DNA of 64,000 nucleotides from Bryoerythrophyllum caledonicum (lineage: Eukaryota > Streptophyta > Bryopsida > Pottiales > Pottiaceae), in NCBI GenBank assembly GCA_963971425.1, contig OZ020516.1:12884593-12948592 (forward strand), in the 5' to 3' direction. A program made the position numbers and the translations under genes. Position 1 is the stretch's first letter. Each line of letters starts with the position of its first letter. This document shows, piece after piece, positions 1 through 12,952 of this stretch. The notes under the pieces are model-generated. The model saw only the letters and a list, made by a program, of their open reading frames with translations. It was not told the origin of the DNA and did not search any database.

Positions 1-3000
1 GGTGGCGTTACTGGAGGCCACTATTATGTCTACATCAGACCAAATCTGACAGACCAATGGTGAGTATGTATTTTGACTTAGAATCAAGTGTATCAAGTAT
101 TAAATCAAGTTTTAATAAGATAACCCCTCTTTCATACTACTCTTTCCTCACACCTGGATTAATGGAAGAGCTTGGTGGTCTCTCAACTAGAATTCTTCAA
201 TTTAGTGTGGAAGAGCTTGGTGATCAAGTTAGAACTAGTTTTAGTGGCCTTGAGAAGGTAGAAGAGGTCACGAATCTTAGCCACCTTTCTCCACTTTGAG
301 CTAGATTTAGAAAATTAGAGCTGATTTTAATCATGAGAAGAGGTAAAAACTCTTGGCATCTTTGCCTCACTTAACATCAAACTCTAATAAGTTGTGTATT
401 TTGATGTTTTGTTGGTAAATTTCTAATAAGTCTTGTGTGTATTTTGATGTTTTGTTGGTTGAATGATAGGTACAAATTTGACGATGAGCTTGTTACAAAG
501 GAGGAGACTAAAAGAGCACTTGAAGATCAATATGGCGGAGAAGAACAGGTAGTGTTACACATTAATCTTATGTGAACACAAGAAGTTCTCTAGCTCCTGA
601 AGAGGCTTATTATTGTCTTGGATTTTGTTTTACTTTCAGTTGCCGCCACAAAATCCTGGATTCAACCCGATCCCTTTCAAGTTCACAAAGTATTCAAATG
701 CGTATATGCTGGTGTACATCAGGGACAGTGACAAGGACAAAGTTATATGCCCTGTGGATGAGAAGGATATTGCAGAGCATCTGCAGGTATGTATGATCTG
801 CTCTCGAAATGGGTAGTAGTTCTATTCCACTAATGTATGTTCTGTGGACATAGGCATACAAACAGACATTGTACTCATGCCACTTCCACCATTTCTAGCA
901 TAGATATCAATCTGAGTTTCTTTTTTTGGACTATAGATACGGCTCAAGAAAGAGCAAGGCGACAAGGAAAGGAAAAGGAAGGACAATGATGAAGCTCATC
1001 TCTACACGGTCATCAAGGTAAACAATGTTTTTTTTCCTTGAAGAACGTTAATTATCCTTCTTACTAGTAGGAACTCGTTGTTGTCCCCAACATGCCAAAT
1101 CAAATGTACCCATTATACATTGGTTATATACCCATTATTTATTTTATATTATTGTTATTTACATTAGATATCTGCTATTTACTTTAGATACCCGTCATTT
1201 ACTTCATATAGTTGGGGTGGTGTAGCCCCATAGTTTCATCCAAATGATTTACCTTTTCATCCACATAAATTACGTCGGGTATTGCGAGGTTCTGACACCG
1301 GGTATACCCCCCCCTTTTTTTATTGGTTTGATTGTGTTGGGCTCATTTGCCACAGGTTGCTGGGGATGAGGACCTCTCAAACCAGATTGGCAAACATCTG
1401 TATTTTGACCTCATTGACCATGACTCGGTAAAGAGTTACCGTATTCAGCAGGAAGTTCCTTTCAAGCAGTTCAAGGTAGTGTGCCCAACTTCTATCTGAT
1501 AATGGATGCTTATCAACTGATGTTGTTTTAACCAAGAAAAAAAATTCTAATTGATGCACTTCTTTGGTTTTTTTTGTTTTATATTAGGAAGAGGTTGCAA
1601 AAGAAACAGGTATTCCTGTGAATTGCCAGAGATTTTGGCTGTGGGCGCGACGGCGGAATCACACTTACCGTCCCAATAGGCCAATAACTGATCAAGAGGA
1701 GATGGAAACGGTATGAAAATTAGAGACCTGTAATACTCTTGATTAAAATTTAAAATATTTTTACTCTTGATTAAAATGTTCACAATACATAGAAAGTTAC
1801 TAATATTATTTTGTGAAGTCACTCGTTGTAATTGCTACTAGATCAATGGGAAAGTTTGGGTGATCTCACAATTAGAATTCTTCAAATAAATCTATGGAAG
1901 TGTTTGGTGGTCTCTAAATTCAAGTTTGAAGTAGTTTTAGTTGCCTTTGAGAAGGAAGGAAGAGAGGTCATGAATCCTAGCCACCTTTTTCCTCTTGGAG
2001 CTGATTATAGAAATTTAGAACTAATTTTAGCAATTACAAGTGAGAAAAGAGGTCGAAACTCACGGTTTCTTTGCCTAACTTTGCAAATAACTATATTTTA
2101 CCTTGAATACATACTATCAGCCAATAAAGTTGTTAAGTCTATCCAACTTTTTGTGTAACTTACACCAACTTACCCAGTTTGCTTTTTATTGGGGTTCAGG
2201 TGGGCAAGCTGAGAGAGTCTGCAAATAAGACACACAACCCGGAGCTAAAACTGTGGCTGGAGGTGAATTTGACTGGTCAGGTAAACAACAAAATATGTCA
2301 AATCATGAGTCATTCAATTACTACTATGGTATAATTTCATTTACTTTTTTCCAAGTCTCAAAACTTTTGGATTTAATCTTCTAGGAGCACATCCCAGTAC
2401 CTGTTCCAGAAAGAACCAAGGAAGATGTCCTGTTGTTCTTCAAGCTATACCATCCAGAGAACGAAGAAATTAGGTCAATATTGCACCTGGTTTTCAACAT
2501 GATTATCTGACTTGCAGTTGCCAATAATGATTTCTGTGACTTTTTCTAGTTTTTTATAGTTTTTTTTTATTAGTTTTTGGCACACACAAGTTGCTATACT
2601 GACAACTTGTGGAGGTTCTGTAAAGTAGAGAGAAGATTTCACAGCAAGGAATTGAACCTGCAACCACTTGGCTTGGTTTGGGTATTTGACACATTCATCC
2701 GGTAGTTTAGGGTCATCTTGGACCTTTTTGTCTTTTTCTAGTCTTTTGAGCAGTCTATGATGTTTTGGGGTTAAGTCTCAATAGTGATCCCTTCAATGAC
2801 GAATGTCTATTTCTTATCTTTGATGACACTTGCTTCATTTTCATCGGCCTCTTGTACCCTTTAGCGCCTAAGAGGCTTTGGTAGGGTTGTTATTTGTGCT
2901 TTTTCTCTTGTAACTCTTTCTACAATAGTCTATTGTCTCTTGCATTCTCTGAACGCATTTTGAGCTCCTCATTAGCTTTCCAACAGATCATTCCAATCTC

Positions 3001-3931
3001 CAGTGATTTAATGAATTGGAGTTGTAGATTTTGTTCTAAAACGTACCCATGGTGTAGATGATGTTTAGCTTAATCCAAGTAGATTGTCTCTGACATGTGG
3101 TCGAGATGGGCACTAAAAGGATTAATGGTTCTGAGATCATTTCAGAATCATCCTCTTTAAAAAATTAAAAAACAAAAGACTGCTCTTTCACTAGAATGTT
3201 ATAATGATTGATGCCCCTCACAGAGTTTTCCTTTTGATTTTTTTTTCATTTATTTCAGGTTTGTTGGGAGGTTGTTTGTGAAAGCAAATGGAAGGCCTTT
3301 GGATATCCTTGAGAAGTTGAGTGAGATGGCTGGATTTCCAACCAATGAGGAACTCAGTCTATATGAGGTATGTTGTTTATTTCTGAAATTGATTCATTTG
3401 AGTACCTTGAAGTTAGGTCAGGAGGGAACTTTAACCTCTAAAGGACCCTCGGGGGACATTTGTTTTCACTTTAATTACAATTATCTTTCAATCCGCACGG
3501 ACATAATTCACAAGATTTTACCACATTATCTTCTATAAGTCTAGAAGAAGATCCTATGGATACATTCTAAAAAAGTTCATCTCGATAGTTTTTAATCAAT
3601 GGAGTAGAGATTCTTCTAAAATGCCTTGGTACATGAGAGGTTAAATTATGAAGCTGTGGTTTGAATTTGTAGGAAATCAAGTTTGAGCCAACTGTTATGT
3701 GTGAACATGTTGACAAGAAATCAACTTTCCGGGGCAGTCAGGTTTGTATTATACCCAAGCATCCATATATTGGATTATAAAAGAACAATTTTCAATTGGC
3801 TTAATTTCTTATTAAAAAACATTTTCAGTCATCCATTTTATGAAGATTGTTTATCTAATTGCAACTTATATGTAAAAGTGATTGTATTGAGTGTTGAAGT
3901 GGGTATTTTCATTTAGTATGAGCATTTTGAG

Positions 3932-3997
<66 letters not shown>

Positions 3998-6900
3998 TTG
4001 ATGAATCCATAAATGAATTTGGAGGATTGTTATCATGATCTAGATTGAAAGGATCTGATAATTGTATATAATGGGTGCCTTAAAATAACATTTTTGATTT
4101 GTTGTTTTTCTGCTGGACGCACAGTTAGAGAATGGTGATATCATATGCTACCAAAAGTCTTTCACAAAAGAAGAGGAGAAAAATTTTCGATATGCGGATG
4201 TGCCATCATTTCTGGAATATATTTGCAACAGACAGGTATAATGATTCCAAAGCAAATTTTATTTCAACTACACTAAATACCTTCATTAATGCGAAGGTGC
4301 AATTTTCACACATAGAAAATATTTTACCTCATGATTGAAGATATTGGCATAAAAGAACATTTGTAAGTACGATCCAATCGACCATCAGGTTTTTTAAAAA
4401 AAAGGAAATGTAAAATGTCTTGATTTTACCAATGTGAATGTATACATCACTATCGTTTAAAGAAAGATCTCTAAACACAACAGATCAAGTTCCCCTTATC
4501 TCTATAACTCTAATATGTTCCTTTGGAGTACATGTTGAAGATTGTACACTTCCGACGCTTGGAGAAGCCCAAAGATGATGAATTTTGCATTGAGCTGTAA
4601 GTATCACAAGAGCAATCAATAGTTCCAAATATGCATACTCATTAAGTATAAAAATATAAAGTATTATTACATTGATTATCCCTAATAGTGCCACCTAAAC
4701 TAATTAATCCTCTAATGTTGTAACTTTTTGCATTTAATGAAGTGCGCTAATTAAGGTATTCCTAAATAAATACACCTTTTCTCTTGGTAAAATTATTAAA
4801 AAGTTTTAGCATAAAGTACATAGTTTGTGATCGATTTTGTGAATGTTGAGATAATTTGTTTGGATTACAAAACTCCTAAGAGAGATGGCGTTGTTTTTTT
4901 TCAGGTCAAGGCTACACACATATGATGATGTGGTGGAGAAAGTGGCTCACAAGCTTGGACTTGAGGACCCCTCCAAACTCAGGCTCACTTCACACAATTG
5001 CTACTCTGAGCAACCAAAGCCCCAGCCTATCAAATACCGTGGCGTGGAAAGGCTTGGTGATATGCTTGGTCATTACAACCAGGTTAGTATATTGTCAAAG
5101 ATTCCTTTTCTAAGAAAGTAATCTTTGAAGGTTAGGAGTTACGTGGTGGGAACTAAGAGTTTGGTCAAGAAGCTTCAATGGTCCTTGAATAGTAAACTTT
5201 GCCATGTATGTGCAACTAATGGTTAATCTCTTAGTTTTTATTGTCTAACTTCAAACCATTAAAGATATTTTCTTCTTAGCCTCATTAAAGAATAAGCTTA
5301 CATTGATTTGCCAGCTACTTGTTCTTTAGGTCACTCATCCAAAACAAAGTGGATGAGTTTACAACATATTTTTATCTTGTGGTTTATTTGAAATAAATGC
5401 TTGTGTGGAAGCAGACTCCATCAGATATACTCTATTTTGAGATGTTGGAATTGCCACTTCCTGAGCTGCAAGGCTTGAAGACCTTGAAGATTGCCTTCCA
5501 CAATGCCAAAACAGAGGAGGTAACTTACTAGCCAATTATAATGAACAAGAATTACATTGAAGATCTGCATTCCATCTCTCTAGTGGCTTTCTATTTTCTT
5601 TGTTTTCTTTTTTTTGAATTAAGTTACTTGAATTCAGTTCTTTATTACAATTTATTTCAGTTTACTTAAAATATTAATTTTGTTATTGATTTGTAAGGGA
5701 GTTTCTTTTGCTGAACAACAATAAAAAAGACCCTTGAGTTCTTCTTTTTTTAAGTCACCTGTAGTTTGAACAAGATATCCTTTTTTTTTGGTTATGATAC
5801 TATTAATTTTCCACCTTAAGATCTAACGGTCTGTCTATTTTTTTTGCACTACAAGAGAGAGAGTAGGTCATGTTGTATTGTGAATCTTCGTTATTCTTCT
5901 GCTTGTAGATGTTTGGAGCTATTTAGGGCTGATTTTAATTTCTTAAAATTAGTGGTCTTTGCCTCACTTCTCAAATACCTTCACTAAATTGATGAGTGTT
6001 TCCTTAGGTCATTTGATATCTTCTTTTGAATCCTAGAGAGCTTCTCTAATTCTTTTTTTCTGCAGGTATCAGCTCACAGCATCAGGTTGCCAAAGCAAAG
6101 TACCGTAGGCAATGTTATCAGTGAGTTGAAAACCAAGGTAATAAACCCTCAACCGTGAATCACTTAGCCCTTAAATGTCATAGAAATCTAGGAAGATTGG
6201 AAAAAGGCCTTTGTGACTTTCCTTCTAATGCCATTTATGATGGATGCCTCCTCATCCTCATCCTAATATTGATATTGTTTGGTAGACCAAGAGCAACCAT
6301 TGTTCAAGAGATGACGTGGAGGAAAATTATTAAAAGCTTTAGAAATTTTAACTAAATATATGGATTTGCTCTCAACAAAATAAAATAGTTATTAATATAT
6401 ATATTAATTTTTTTGGGGGGGGGTGTTTGGTCAGGTGGAGCTTTCAAGTCCAAAGGCTGAATTGAGAATATTGGAGGTCTTCTATCACAAAATATATAAG
6501 GTGGATGCCAACCTTTGCAAGAGAGTATTGTTAAAGTTTGAAATATGTATTTTGAATATTCATCTTTTTCAAAACTAGAATGGAGCTTCTTCTTTTTTTG
6601 GATAAAATTTTGGATGAAACCGTGGCATCAAGATTTTGTCGAGAATGTTGATTTAATAATATAGATTTATAATGTGTATATGCAATCTAAGTGTTTTGTA
6701 TATTTGACTTTAGCATTTTTGTTACATATTCATCGAAGGAGTGAATGCTTTTAGGAATACATTGTTATAACATTCTAGAATCAATGCAAAAGTAGCCTTT
6801 TGCCTTTTGCAAAAAGATTTATTGAGCCACACCAATGTAATTTTATTTTTCTAAGTTGCTTTGTCCATTGTTGATTGCTCAAGTAGTTTAAGAGGTGTAT

Positions 6901-9709
6901 AGCTCATTAGGAATTGAATTCCAAACTTGAATTTTGTGTTGGATAGATTTTTCCCCTAAATGAGAAAATTGAGAACATCAATGATCACTATTGGACACCA
7001 CGAGCAGAAGAGGTTTGTCTCTTCTTCCTCTCTATTTCAAATCACTATATATTTGTAACTTTGAGAGCATTCCACATGGAAATTAACTCATACAAAAAAA
7101 ACCTTCAAGCACACAATGGATTGTTGTAAGGATATTAAAGGACGCATTGTTTTCATAATGTCTCCATAATTGATTTATATAGTATCAAATAATAAATGGC
7201 TTCAACTCTTGAATTATATCTATCTCAATATGTACATGTTTGATTATTTTCAAATACATTTATAATGCCTATAATAGAATTAGAATTTTTTTCAACATGC
7301 ACTTTTACTATGACATGTGTTCTTTTATCAAATACTATCTTGATCAATTAGAACATTCCCATCTTTTGAAATTGAAATATGGTTAAATGAATCATTAAAT
7401 TTATGATTAAAAAAATGGATGTAGGTTCCGGATGAGGAGAAAGATGTGGTTGGTCTAGACCGTGTGATTCATGTCTATCATTTCTTGCAAGATCCTGCTC
7501 AAATTCAGATGGTAAGTAAAAGAATAACTAAACCTTCAAAAAGATGATGCTCCTCCTTTTAAGTATACTACTACTCCTTTCCTTGCTCTCAATAGCTATT
7601 TGTTACCAAAAGAATTTGCAGATTATTTTCAATTAGAATCCTTCTTCGATTCAGTCAATGGAAGAGCTTGGTGGTTGTTGAACTATAGTTTTAGCTGCCT
7701 TTGAGAAGGAATGAGAGGTCATGAATCTTAGCCACTTTTTCCCTTAGTTATTTAGGATTGGTCTTAGGAACTAAAAATAAGAAAAGAGTGAAAAACTCAT
7801 GATATCTAAGCCTCACATTAAGAAAGTAATTTAACTAATAGCCATGAATGAGTTCCAAAGGCCTCAATTTTGATCGTCAAATTTTCAAGTGAGTTATCCT
7901 GAAAATGTGGGGTATGAAATCTTTTGTCACCTCCAACAATAGAGTCTTATATTAGTAACCAAGACCACATAGAGCTGAGGGTGAATTGGATGAGGAGAGG
8001 CACTGTGGAGGAACTATTTGTCAAACTTAAATAGAGATTGCCATTCCTATGCATGTAAAGAAAGATAGCATGAGATTTGCTCATGCTCAATTAATTTTTG
8101 TAATTTAAATCTTGCCTTCTATCTGACCCTCTCTTCACAGTTATTACCTTCGGCCTCATACAACTTTCCTCATATGAAAGGACTTTCAGGATTACTCATT
8201 GTCCAAACCATCATTTCATATATTTTTATTTTTTTGGCACAAGTAGTTTTTTTTTCTTTTCTATTTTCTATTAGACTAACTGGGTTTATAATAACAGGTT
8301 CAAAACTTTGGTGAGCCCTTCTTTTTAGTTGTGAAGGAGAATGAGACTTTGGCAAAAGTAAAAGCAAGAATCCAGAACAAATTACAAGTGATGGAAGAAG
8401 AATTTTCTAAGGTCCGTTTGCTAATTTTCTATTTTCTAAGGAAATTTCTAGGAATTGCCAACATGAGTGAGAAAGGGAGCAACTACATCAAAGATTTATT
8501 TTAAAAATTTGGTGTAATGCCTTTGTGTTCATTTTTGGTGTAGTTGCACCCATGAGTAATAGCTATAAAGCTTTTGTTAACGAAGAAGCAAGTATGACTA
8601 TTTAATTTTTAATTTTTTTTGCAGTATAAATTTGCATTTGTGTCACTTGGCCGCCCAAAATACTTGCAAGAGGAGGATGTTGTTGCAAATTATTTTCAGG
8701 TATGTCAAAAATAAGTGTAATATATAGGACCGTTTTTGGCCTCTCTTCTTCTAGAATATTCTCAAGGAATAATTGCTTTCATCTGTGGAGAATACTTAAT
8801 TTGTTTTAGGCAATGCATGGAATTTCAGAAGAAAGAGACATATGGTGCTTGGGAAAACTATTTGGGTTTGGAGCATACTGATTCAGTTCCCAAGAGACCC
8901 CACCCAACCAACCAGGTACAATCGTTTTATAGATTTAACATTTATTTTTAACTCATTTTTATAACACCCTAAATTTACAACTGGAGTTCTTCTAGAGTCA
9001 CCCAAACTTTTAACCCCTAATGGACCACGGCCAATTTTAGAGGAATCTCTATCCTATTGATTAAAAATTGCCAAGATGAGCTGTTTGAGAATGTAACTCT
9101 AGGATCTTCTTCTTAACTTTTATAAGTTGATGTGGTAAATTTTTTTGTGAATTTTGATCATATAGATTGAAAGATGATTGTAGTCGAAGTGAAAAAATAA
9201 AGTCCCTCCAAATAGACACTTGGCCCTTTAGGGGTTAATGTACACTTGATAGCTCTTGGATTTGTATGTAGACTTGGTGGACTTAAACTCAAGTTACAAG
9301 TAATTTTAGTTGCCCTTCAGAAGGAGAAGAGAGAGGTCATGTTGTGCCATCAATCTTAGCCACCTTTTTTTTAGATAAGTTGAGGGCTAATTTTTTTATT
9401 GAGAAAAGAGGGCAATATTGTAATTCTAATGTTTCAAATTGTATTAATGTTATTTGTAATGTTCATGAAGATAGCATTGCTTTGGTTTTTAAAAATACTA
9501 TTTTCTTGTCCTATATAATTATAGATTAATATAAGAACTTGGTGGTCTTTGACCTAGAATCCTTCAAAGGAGTATGGAAGAATATGATGGTCTCTAAACT
9601 TAGATATTTAGCTTAATATTTAGCTAAATATCTAATTAATGTACACTATGTGCCCCTCTTATTGCAGATTCGCCACACCTTTGAGAAGCCTGTGAAAATA
9701 TACAACTAA
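1..9709 (+). CDS. UBP12/13-like: UBP12/13-like ubiquitin hydrolase, C-terminal part (5' end outside window)
   Basis: Deubiquitinase of the USP7/UBP12-13 family, a cysteine protease removing ubiquitin from target proteins. Only the C-terminal 671 residues are here. Exons: 1-59, 470-548, 640-786, 937-1017, 1356-1475, 1588-1710, 2200-2280, 2385-2473, 3259-3367, 3673-3741, 4125-4235, 4541-4596, 4905-5082, 5415-5519, 6066-6137, 6435-6500, 6947-7012, 7425-7511, 8298-8411, 8625-8699, 8829-8915, 9668-9709. All joins are GT-AG and in frame. The first exon carries the catalytic His box GGHYYVYIRPN; exon 3 (KYSNAYMLVYIR) closes the USP catalytic fold. Then follow the USP7-type ubiquitin-like regions, with KEDVLLFFKLYHPEN, LRLTSHNCYSEQPKPQP and LRILEVFYHKIYK. 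It ends KPVKIYN, the usual plant terminus. The catalytic Cys box and N-terminal MATH domain would lie upstream. Introns are long for the exon sizes and hold repeats. Confidence 0.95.
150..375 (+). repeat. Interspersed repeat, UBP intron 1 (copy 1 of family R1)
   Basis: Intron sequence beginning near GGAAGAGCTTGGTGGTCTC and running through GAGGTCACGAATCTTAGCC to TCTTTGCCTCAC. Related, diverged copies lie in introns at about 1838-2100, 5845-5970, 7625-7825 and 9258-9420. No open frame is maintained between copies, so this looks like a decayed non-coding transposable element rather than coding exons. Confidence 0.7.
1070..1260 (-). repeat. Helitron-B-related fragment in UBP intron 4
   Basis: The reverse complement of this stretch resembles the AT-rich interior of the Helitron-like element at 49166-49744: both have TATAATGGGTA followed by ATTTGATTT, preceded by tandem AAAGTRAATA-like runs. 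No terminus could be recognised here, so it is called a fragment. Confidence 0.45.
1838..2100 (+). repeat. Interspersed repeat R1, copy 2 (UBP intron 6)
   Basis: Same order of landmarks as the copy in intron 1: TTAGAATTCTTCAA, GCCTTTGAGAAGG, GAGGTCATGAATCCTAGCC, a TTTAGAACTAATTTTAG stretch, then TTTCTTTGCCTAAC. The similarity is obvious by eye but broken by many substitutions and small indels. Confidence 0.7.
3431..3644. mobile_element. MITE with TTAACCYCTAAAGG ends (UBP intron 9)
   Basis: About 214 bp bounded by TTAACCTCTAAAGGACC on the left and the inverted GAGAGGTTAA on the right. The reverse complement of 9010-9238 aligns along its whole length, including TATCTTTCAATC, AGAAGAAGATCCTA and TTTTTAATCAAT blocks. 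The two are therefore opposite-oriented copies of one short TIR family. There is no coding capacity. Confidence 0.7.
3930..3997 (+). repeat. (TTA)n microsatellite in UBP intron 10
   Basis: Uninterrupted TTA/ATT trinucleotide run of roughly 20 units inside an intron. It is a simple repeat and likely length-polymorphic. Confidence 0.95.
7625..7825 (+). repeat. Interspersed repeat R1, copy 3 (UBP intron 18)
   Basis: Contains GGAAGAGCTTGGTGG, GCCTTTGAGAAGG, GAGGTCATGAATCTTAGCC and a terminal TCTAAGCCTCAC block in the same order as the copies in introns 1 and 6. Confidence 0.65.
9010..9238. mobile_element. MITE with TTAACCCCTAAAGG ends (UBP last intron)
   Basis: A 229-bp unit starting TTAACCCCTAATGG and ending CCCTTTAGGGGTTAA, an inverted pair. 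Its interior is the reverse complement of the 3431-3644 element. It lies just upstream of another R1 repeat fragment (about 9258-9420) in the same intron. Confidence 0.75.
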
Positions 9710-11300
9710 GAAAGTTCAAAAAGAATCAAAAAATTAATAATTAATCAAAATTTTGATTTAAGAACTAAATTAATGTATTTCAAGAGCATGAAAACTAAAT
9801 TGATTTAAAATTAAGTTGTCCCTACCACTATTGGTTTTTCCACAAGGTGAGAGTGGTATTGAAATGAATGTAATTGTGAAATCTAGGATTGTTAACATTA
9901 GACATAAATTTTTAAGGTAGAAATTGTCCTTCACCTTGTAGCTTTTGGTGTATGGATGTATGAAGGAATTTACTAGTCTTTTGTATATTAGCATACTGAG
10001 ATTGCATACATGCCCATCTCCTTTGTTCTTGTCTTCTTTTAACCCTTTAAGGCCTACAAGCTCACAAGGCTTAGTAGAATCTATGATTGTAATAGATCAT
10101 GTGGAACATCTACACAGGGTAGATTTTATTGCTATCACTGTAGTTTGCCTGATAGGTTTTGGTACACATGCTCACTATATTTAATAGAAGCGCATTCATT
10201 TACCCAAGTTATTACAGTTCATGGATTAGGCTATTTGCATATTATTTAAAGAATGACCACCTATGGGCTCTTGTCCTTAAAGGAAATTTTCAAGTGTTCA
10301 CATGTTCTATTTGATAAAGGAATGTTCAAGCTATTGAAGGTTTCAATGCTCTTAAAAGTTATATAATGAAACAATATAGAACTCAATCTATACATTATAA
10401 AGGATTCCATAGAAGAACAAATTTAAAGAAGTTTTGTAGGGCACAACTAAGGCCCATGTTGATAACCTGATTTGGGTATTGTAAATGTACCTACATCTCT
10501 CAAGGATATAAAATGACAACAAAAAATATTATGTTGATGTTTCAAATCAATTGAACAAACCTACCCACCTTTCTTGAACATTGTTTACTTCCATGCAATT
10601 GTACTACAACATCACTAACTACAACATATATCCTCTAAATGCATCATCATTGAACACCATTCAACTTGGAAAAAATCTCAATGAGAGTCTTTTTAAGGTG
10701 AAAGAAAGAAAGTAATTGAAATATCTCCTATTTGCACCATGGGGAGAAATCAAGGGACGTGATTGTGCTATCCTAGAATGTCTTCGAGATATAGATAAGG
10801 AATAATTTAATCCATCAAATTCTTCCTATTTCTTAAATGTGTAAACAACTCCATAGAGTAATTTGACCCTTGTTGTTGGCCAAGAGATTAGACACACCCC
10901 TTTAATATGAACAAGAATTTAATTTTTTTGTTTTTAGTAGGATGTTTTTAGATGGCTATATTAAATTTTGCCTCAACTTTTCATCTATTTTAAAGCCATG
11001 TACAAATGGAATATGGAATACAACGGAATGCATTTATTTATATTTGGAATATAAACACATGTATTTTGTATGGGTAGAGCCTCTATCATGAGGGATTCTT
11101 TGGGTAGAACATATAAGATAGGTTTTGCGTGCCCGCGCACCGCCCGAAAAAATTCCTTTTGATGTCTAGGTTTTTTGGTGGGAGGGTTATTCAATAGGAG
11201 GGATTTTAGCCATGAGATTTCAAGATCCGTGCCACGTAGGATATTCTACAAGGAAAAGTGTAGAATGAACAGGATCAAAACCCCTCTGGGTGTTACATAT
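9710..11300. other. Gene-free stretch after UBP stop: 3' UTR and AT-rich spacer
   Basis: The first few hundred bases presumably hold the UBP 3' UTR and polyadenylation site. The rest is AT-rich with stops in all frames; no exon-like segment with splice sites and family resemblance was seen. A GC-rich patch near 11130-11150 (GTGCCCGCGCACC) is locally palindromic but I could not tie it to an element. Confidence 0.5.
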
Positions 11301-12119
11301 TTAACCCGTAGAGGCCCAAAGCATATTAACACCCAAACTCACTAAAAATTGCCACTTTCAAGGCAATCAGCACAAAATGCAAATCGACACAGTTATTACA
11401 TACCTGACCATAGGATCTTGTACTAGGATTGTACAAGTGTATGTGGTAAAATTTTTGTTGAGTTTAACCACACAGGTTGAAAGATATCAGCCTTTGAAGT
11501 GGAACATAACCTCCACTTGAGGTCATAACTAACCACCTTCATCAAACTTCGACCACCTTCTATGGCAAAGTTTAGCACTTCGATCCGTGATTTTCTAATT
11601 TTAACTCAAAAAGGATCATGTTAAGCACATGTGCACCAAATTTTAGAAGTAGAAGAGGGGTAGAACATGTCTTTACAAATCCTGCAATGCAACCATGTGC
11701 TAAGAATCAACAATACACTTCAAGTTTTGCATTTATCATATCCTTTCCATATTTTTGAAATTCAAAAATCCGTACAATAGATGCAAAGATTTCCATTTCC
11801 TTTTCAAGAGGAAATTTTCTTCTTTTCAGTTGGACTAAAACTTGAATTTCTATTGAATTTAGAATTAATCAAAGTTTTGCAACACTATTTGTTGTATGTC
11901 ACACCAAACCACTGCACTATTTGTATATGTTACTCAAAAACAATTGTAAGTTTTAAACCACAAGTCAGATTTCTACGAAAATTATGTTTATAGAAAACTA
12001 ATAAAATGTTGCCTATTCAATAAAAAATCCCAAAAAATCATGCCTAAATTTGCGAATGTGGTACCCTATCCAAACTCAAAATGTCCCTGGGGGGGGGACA
12101 TTGGGCCTTTAGGGGTTAA
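11301..12119. mobile_element. TIR element, TTAACC family (819 bp)
   Basis: Left end TTAACCCGTAGAGGCCC, right end GGGCCTTTAGGGGTTAA. The interior is the reverse complement of the sequence at about 38030-38770 and 63390-64000: shared blocks include ATCTTGTACTAGGAT, AAATTTAGGCAT and the TTTTGAGTTTGGATA segment seen inverted. No transposase ORF, so non-autonomous. Confidence 0.7.
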
Positions 12120-12514
12120 CCCTTTGGTGCCAAGCATGGCACAGAAGACCTCGGAGATTCTACAATTGTGGTAGATTATGCGAATCATCATGTACACATT
12201 GGATACATATCATTGCAACACTAATTCACGGAAACCACTGTTCTGGAGGCTGTAGTCGTCAAATTTGGCATTCGAGAGTTGCATGTGATTCCAAATTTCA
12301 AGGCGCACCTCCATTTTGAGATAGGTAAAGCCCACAAGTCGATGGATTCATCGATATTCTCCCAAAATAGTGCCTGGATACAGTGTACGGGACTATAAAG
12401 GTTTGACCGATTCCGTAAAATACTACTCAAAACCTCAATAAATGGCTATTCTCGAAGATTCTGCCCGACTCTCGCCCTTGTCCATGACCGCCTCAGCAAC
12501 GCCTGTGCATCAAG

Positions 12515-12785
12515 CGGGTATCAGACCTGCATCACCCGTACATCGACAAGGTATCAGCCTCGAAGTGCCTTCTCGGCCATCCCCCAAACCGCTATTTAAG
12601 TGGGCGATGCAGATGCACCTCAGTATCACCATAGTATAATACTAGTATCACCTGAGTACCACCCAGGTATCAGTTCCCCGATACAGAGGTGCTAAGTAAG
12701 CGGCGATTAAGATCAAGGCAGACGCGCCTCAGTATAACCAGAGTATAGGAATAGTATCACCCGAGTATTGTGTAGGTATCAGTGC
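12515..12785 (+). promoter_or_regulatory. Cluster of seven GTATCA(C/G) motifs upstream of the trihelix gene
   Basis: GTATCAG or GTATCAC occurs at 12518, 12551, 12623, 12645, 12667, 12754 and 12776, all in the same orientation within 265 bp and ending about 170 bp before the start codon. The context is also repetitive (AGTATCACCNNAGTAT, ACCCAGGTATCAG). Whether this is a factor-binding array or a decayed tandem repeat cannot be decided from sequence alone. Confidence 0.5.
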
Positions 12786-12952
12786 AGAAGCGCATTCCTT
12801 GTGTCTGATTGTTCTGCGACGTGAAGGTGCGGCGATGAAGGTCGTGGGTGGATGCGGTGGTGTTGCGTCGGAGGTGGAATCGCGACGGAGGAGAGATGGT
12901 GGATTGAGAGAGAGGAGGATGCGGAGGAGGTAGAGGCTTAGGGTTTGCGGCG

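Noticed and set aside
2610-2690. tRNA gene or tRNA-derived SINE in UBP intron 8 (B-box-like GGTTCAATTCC on the minus strand)
   Set aside because: The A-box-like and B-box-like matches are only a few bases apart and no cloverleaf can be drawn.
11130-11150. Helitron 3' hairpin at GTGCCCGCGCACC
   Set aside because: No CTRR end within the usual distance and no matching 5' end nearby.
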